From NCBI GenBank assembly GCA_035455445.1, contig DATIFC010000025.1, positions 1-22,482 of the forward strand: 22,482 nucleotides of DNA, written 5' to 3'. Position numbers and translations under genes: made by a program. Below the pieces are notes generated by a model. That model had not been told where the DNA came from. It saw only the letters and a program-made list of their open reading frames with translations, and did no database searches. Position 1 is the stretch's first letter, and each line of letters opens with the position of its first letter. This document shows, one piece after another, positions 22,083-22,482 of the stretch. The DNA is from AC-32 sp035455445. Lineage in GTDB: Bacteria > Actinomycetota > Thermoleophilia > Gaiellales > Gaiellaceae.

Positions 22083-22482
22083 ATGCGCGTCGCGATCGTC
22101 GCCGGACGGCGGAGCCCCACGAGCCTGGCGCTCGCGGAGCGACCGTGGAAGGGGGCCCGGATCCAGGTGCTCTCGCCGCGGGAGGCTCTGGTCGGGCTCG
22201 GGCGGGACGACGTCGCCCTTGTGCGGCTCGACGTGCGCGACGACCTGAGCGGTGTCGAGGACGGGCTGCCGCAGGTCGAGTGCCTCGCCGGCGAGGGCGT
22301 CACCGTGCTGAATCCGCCCACAGCGCTCCTGCGCGCCCACGACAAGCTGCTCACCGCCCGCACGCAGCGAAGGGCCGGGTTGCCGCATCCGCGCACGACG
22401 CTCGTGGAGCACGTCGCGCCGGCGCCCGAGCTCGACTTCCCCGTGGTCGTGAAGCCGCGCTTCGGCAGCTGGGGCCGTGACG
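22083..22482 (+). CDS. ATP-grasp ligase, RimK/LysX-like (partial, runs off the right edge)
   Basis: 133 complete codons are present, reading MRVAIVAGRRSPTSLAL at the start. The N-terminal part resembles the pre-ATP-grasp domain of RimK/LysX-type ligases: NPPTALLRAHDKLLT and AGLPHPRTTLV, then FPVVVKPRFGSWGRD, the start of the ATP-grasp glycine-rich loop with its lysine. Such enzymes form amide or peptide bonds using an acyl-phosphate. The substrate cannot be told from this fragment. ATG at 22083 is chosen; in-frame GTGs at 22071 and 22077 are possible and no good Shine-Dalgarno is seen. The gap from the pstS2 stop is 72 nt, with only a weak 5-bp inverted repeat. Confidence 0.75.
   Translation, partial: MRVAIVAGRRSPTSLALAERPWKGARIQVLSPREALVGLGRDDVALVRLDVRDDLSGVEDGLPQVECLAGEGVTVLNPPTALLRAHDKLLTARTQRRAGLPHPRTTLVEHVAPAPELDFPVVVKPRFGSWGRD

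Overview
This is a gene-dense, very high-GC window with almost no intergenic space and no tRNA, rRNA, CRISPR array or recognisable insertion sequence. A mycobacterial-type CysO/CysM/Mec cysteine pathway, a SigA-like primary sigma factor, frequent GTG starts, leaderless-looking promoters and 4-nt stop/start overlaps suggest a chromosomal segment of a deep-branching actinobacterium, perhaps Thermoleophilia. That placement is inference; no marker here fixes the taxon.

Left part (1-6.7 kb). An MBL-fold hydrolase, a CNNM/CorC-type membrane protein and a small exported cupredoxin lie on the plus strand. Convergent to them is a four-gene minus-strand operon, moeZ-cysO-cysM-mec, the complete set for protein-thiocarboxylate-dependent cysteine synthesis. 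All three junctions overlap. The MoeZ homologue carries its rhodanese domain at the N terminus. CysO continues 11 residues beyond its Gly-Gly, and those 11 codons coincide exactly with a 33-bp near-perfect palindrome that also holds the cysM start codon. A TPR-like membrane-anchored protein is divergent from moeZ.

Middle (6.8-15 kb). The primary sigma factor gene ends in a 14-bp stem shared with a convergent secreted hypothetical protein. Next come an M20 dipeptidase, an HxlR regulator, an HD-like protein whose HD doublet reads HC, and a 1173-residue signalling protein (double zinc ribbon, class III cyclase, AAA ATPase, TPR-like tail).

Right part (15-22 kb). This is a phosphate locus: an OmpR-type response regulator divergent from a histidine kinase with no sensor or membrane segment, a secreted PstS on the minus strand, and pstC-pstA-pstB-phoU-pstS2 on the plus strand, with the second PstS a lipoprotein. 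Between the divergent pstS1 and pstC sits a triple 11-bp direct repeat resembling a PhoP box. A similar triple repeat precedes the secreted hypothetical gene at 8.5 kb. The window ends inside an ATP-grasp gene.

The best leads are the CysO tail/palindrome, the paired double-hairpin elements at 2838 and 9956 (stems with compensatory changes), the 11-bp repeats at two loci, the sensor-less kinase, and a recurring arrangement in which a -10-like hexamer lies 6-10 nt before the start codon. No stretch over 300 bases lacks a gene. The first 104 bases and the gap at 14834-15005 show nothing I can call.
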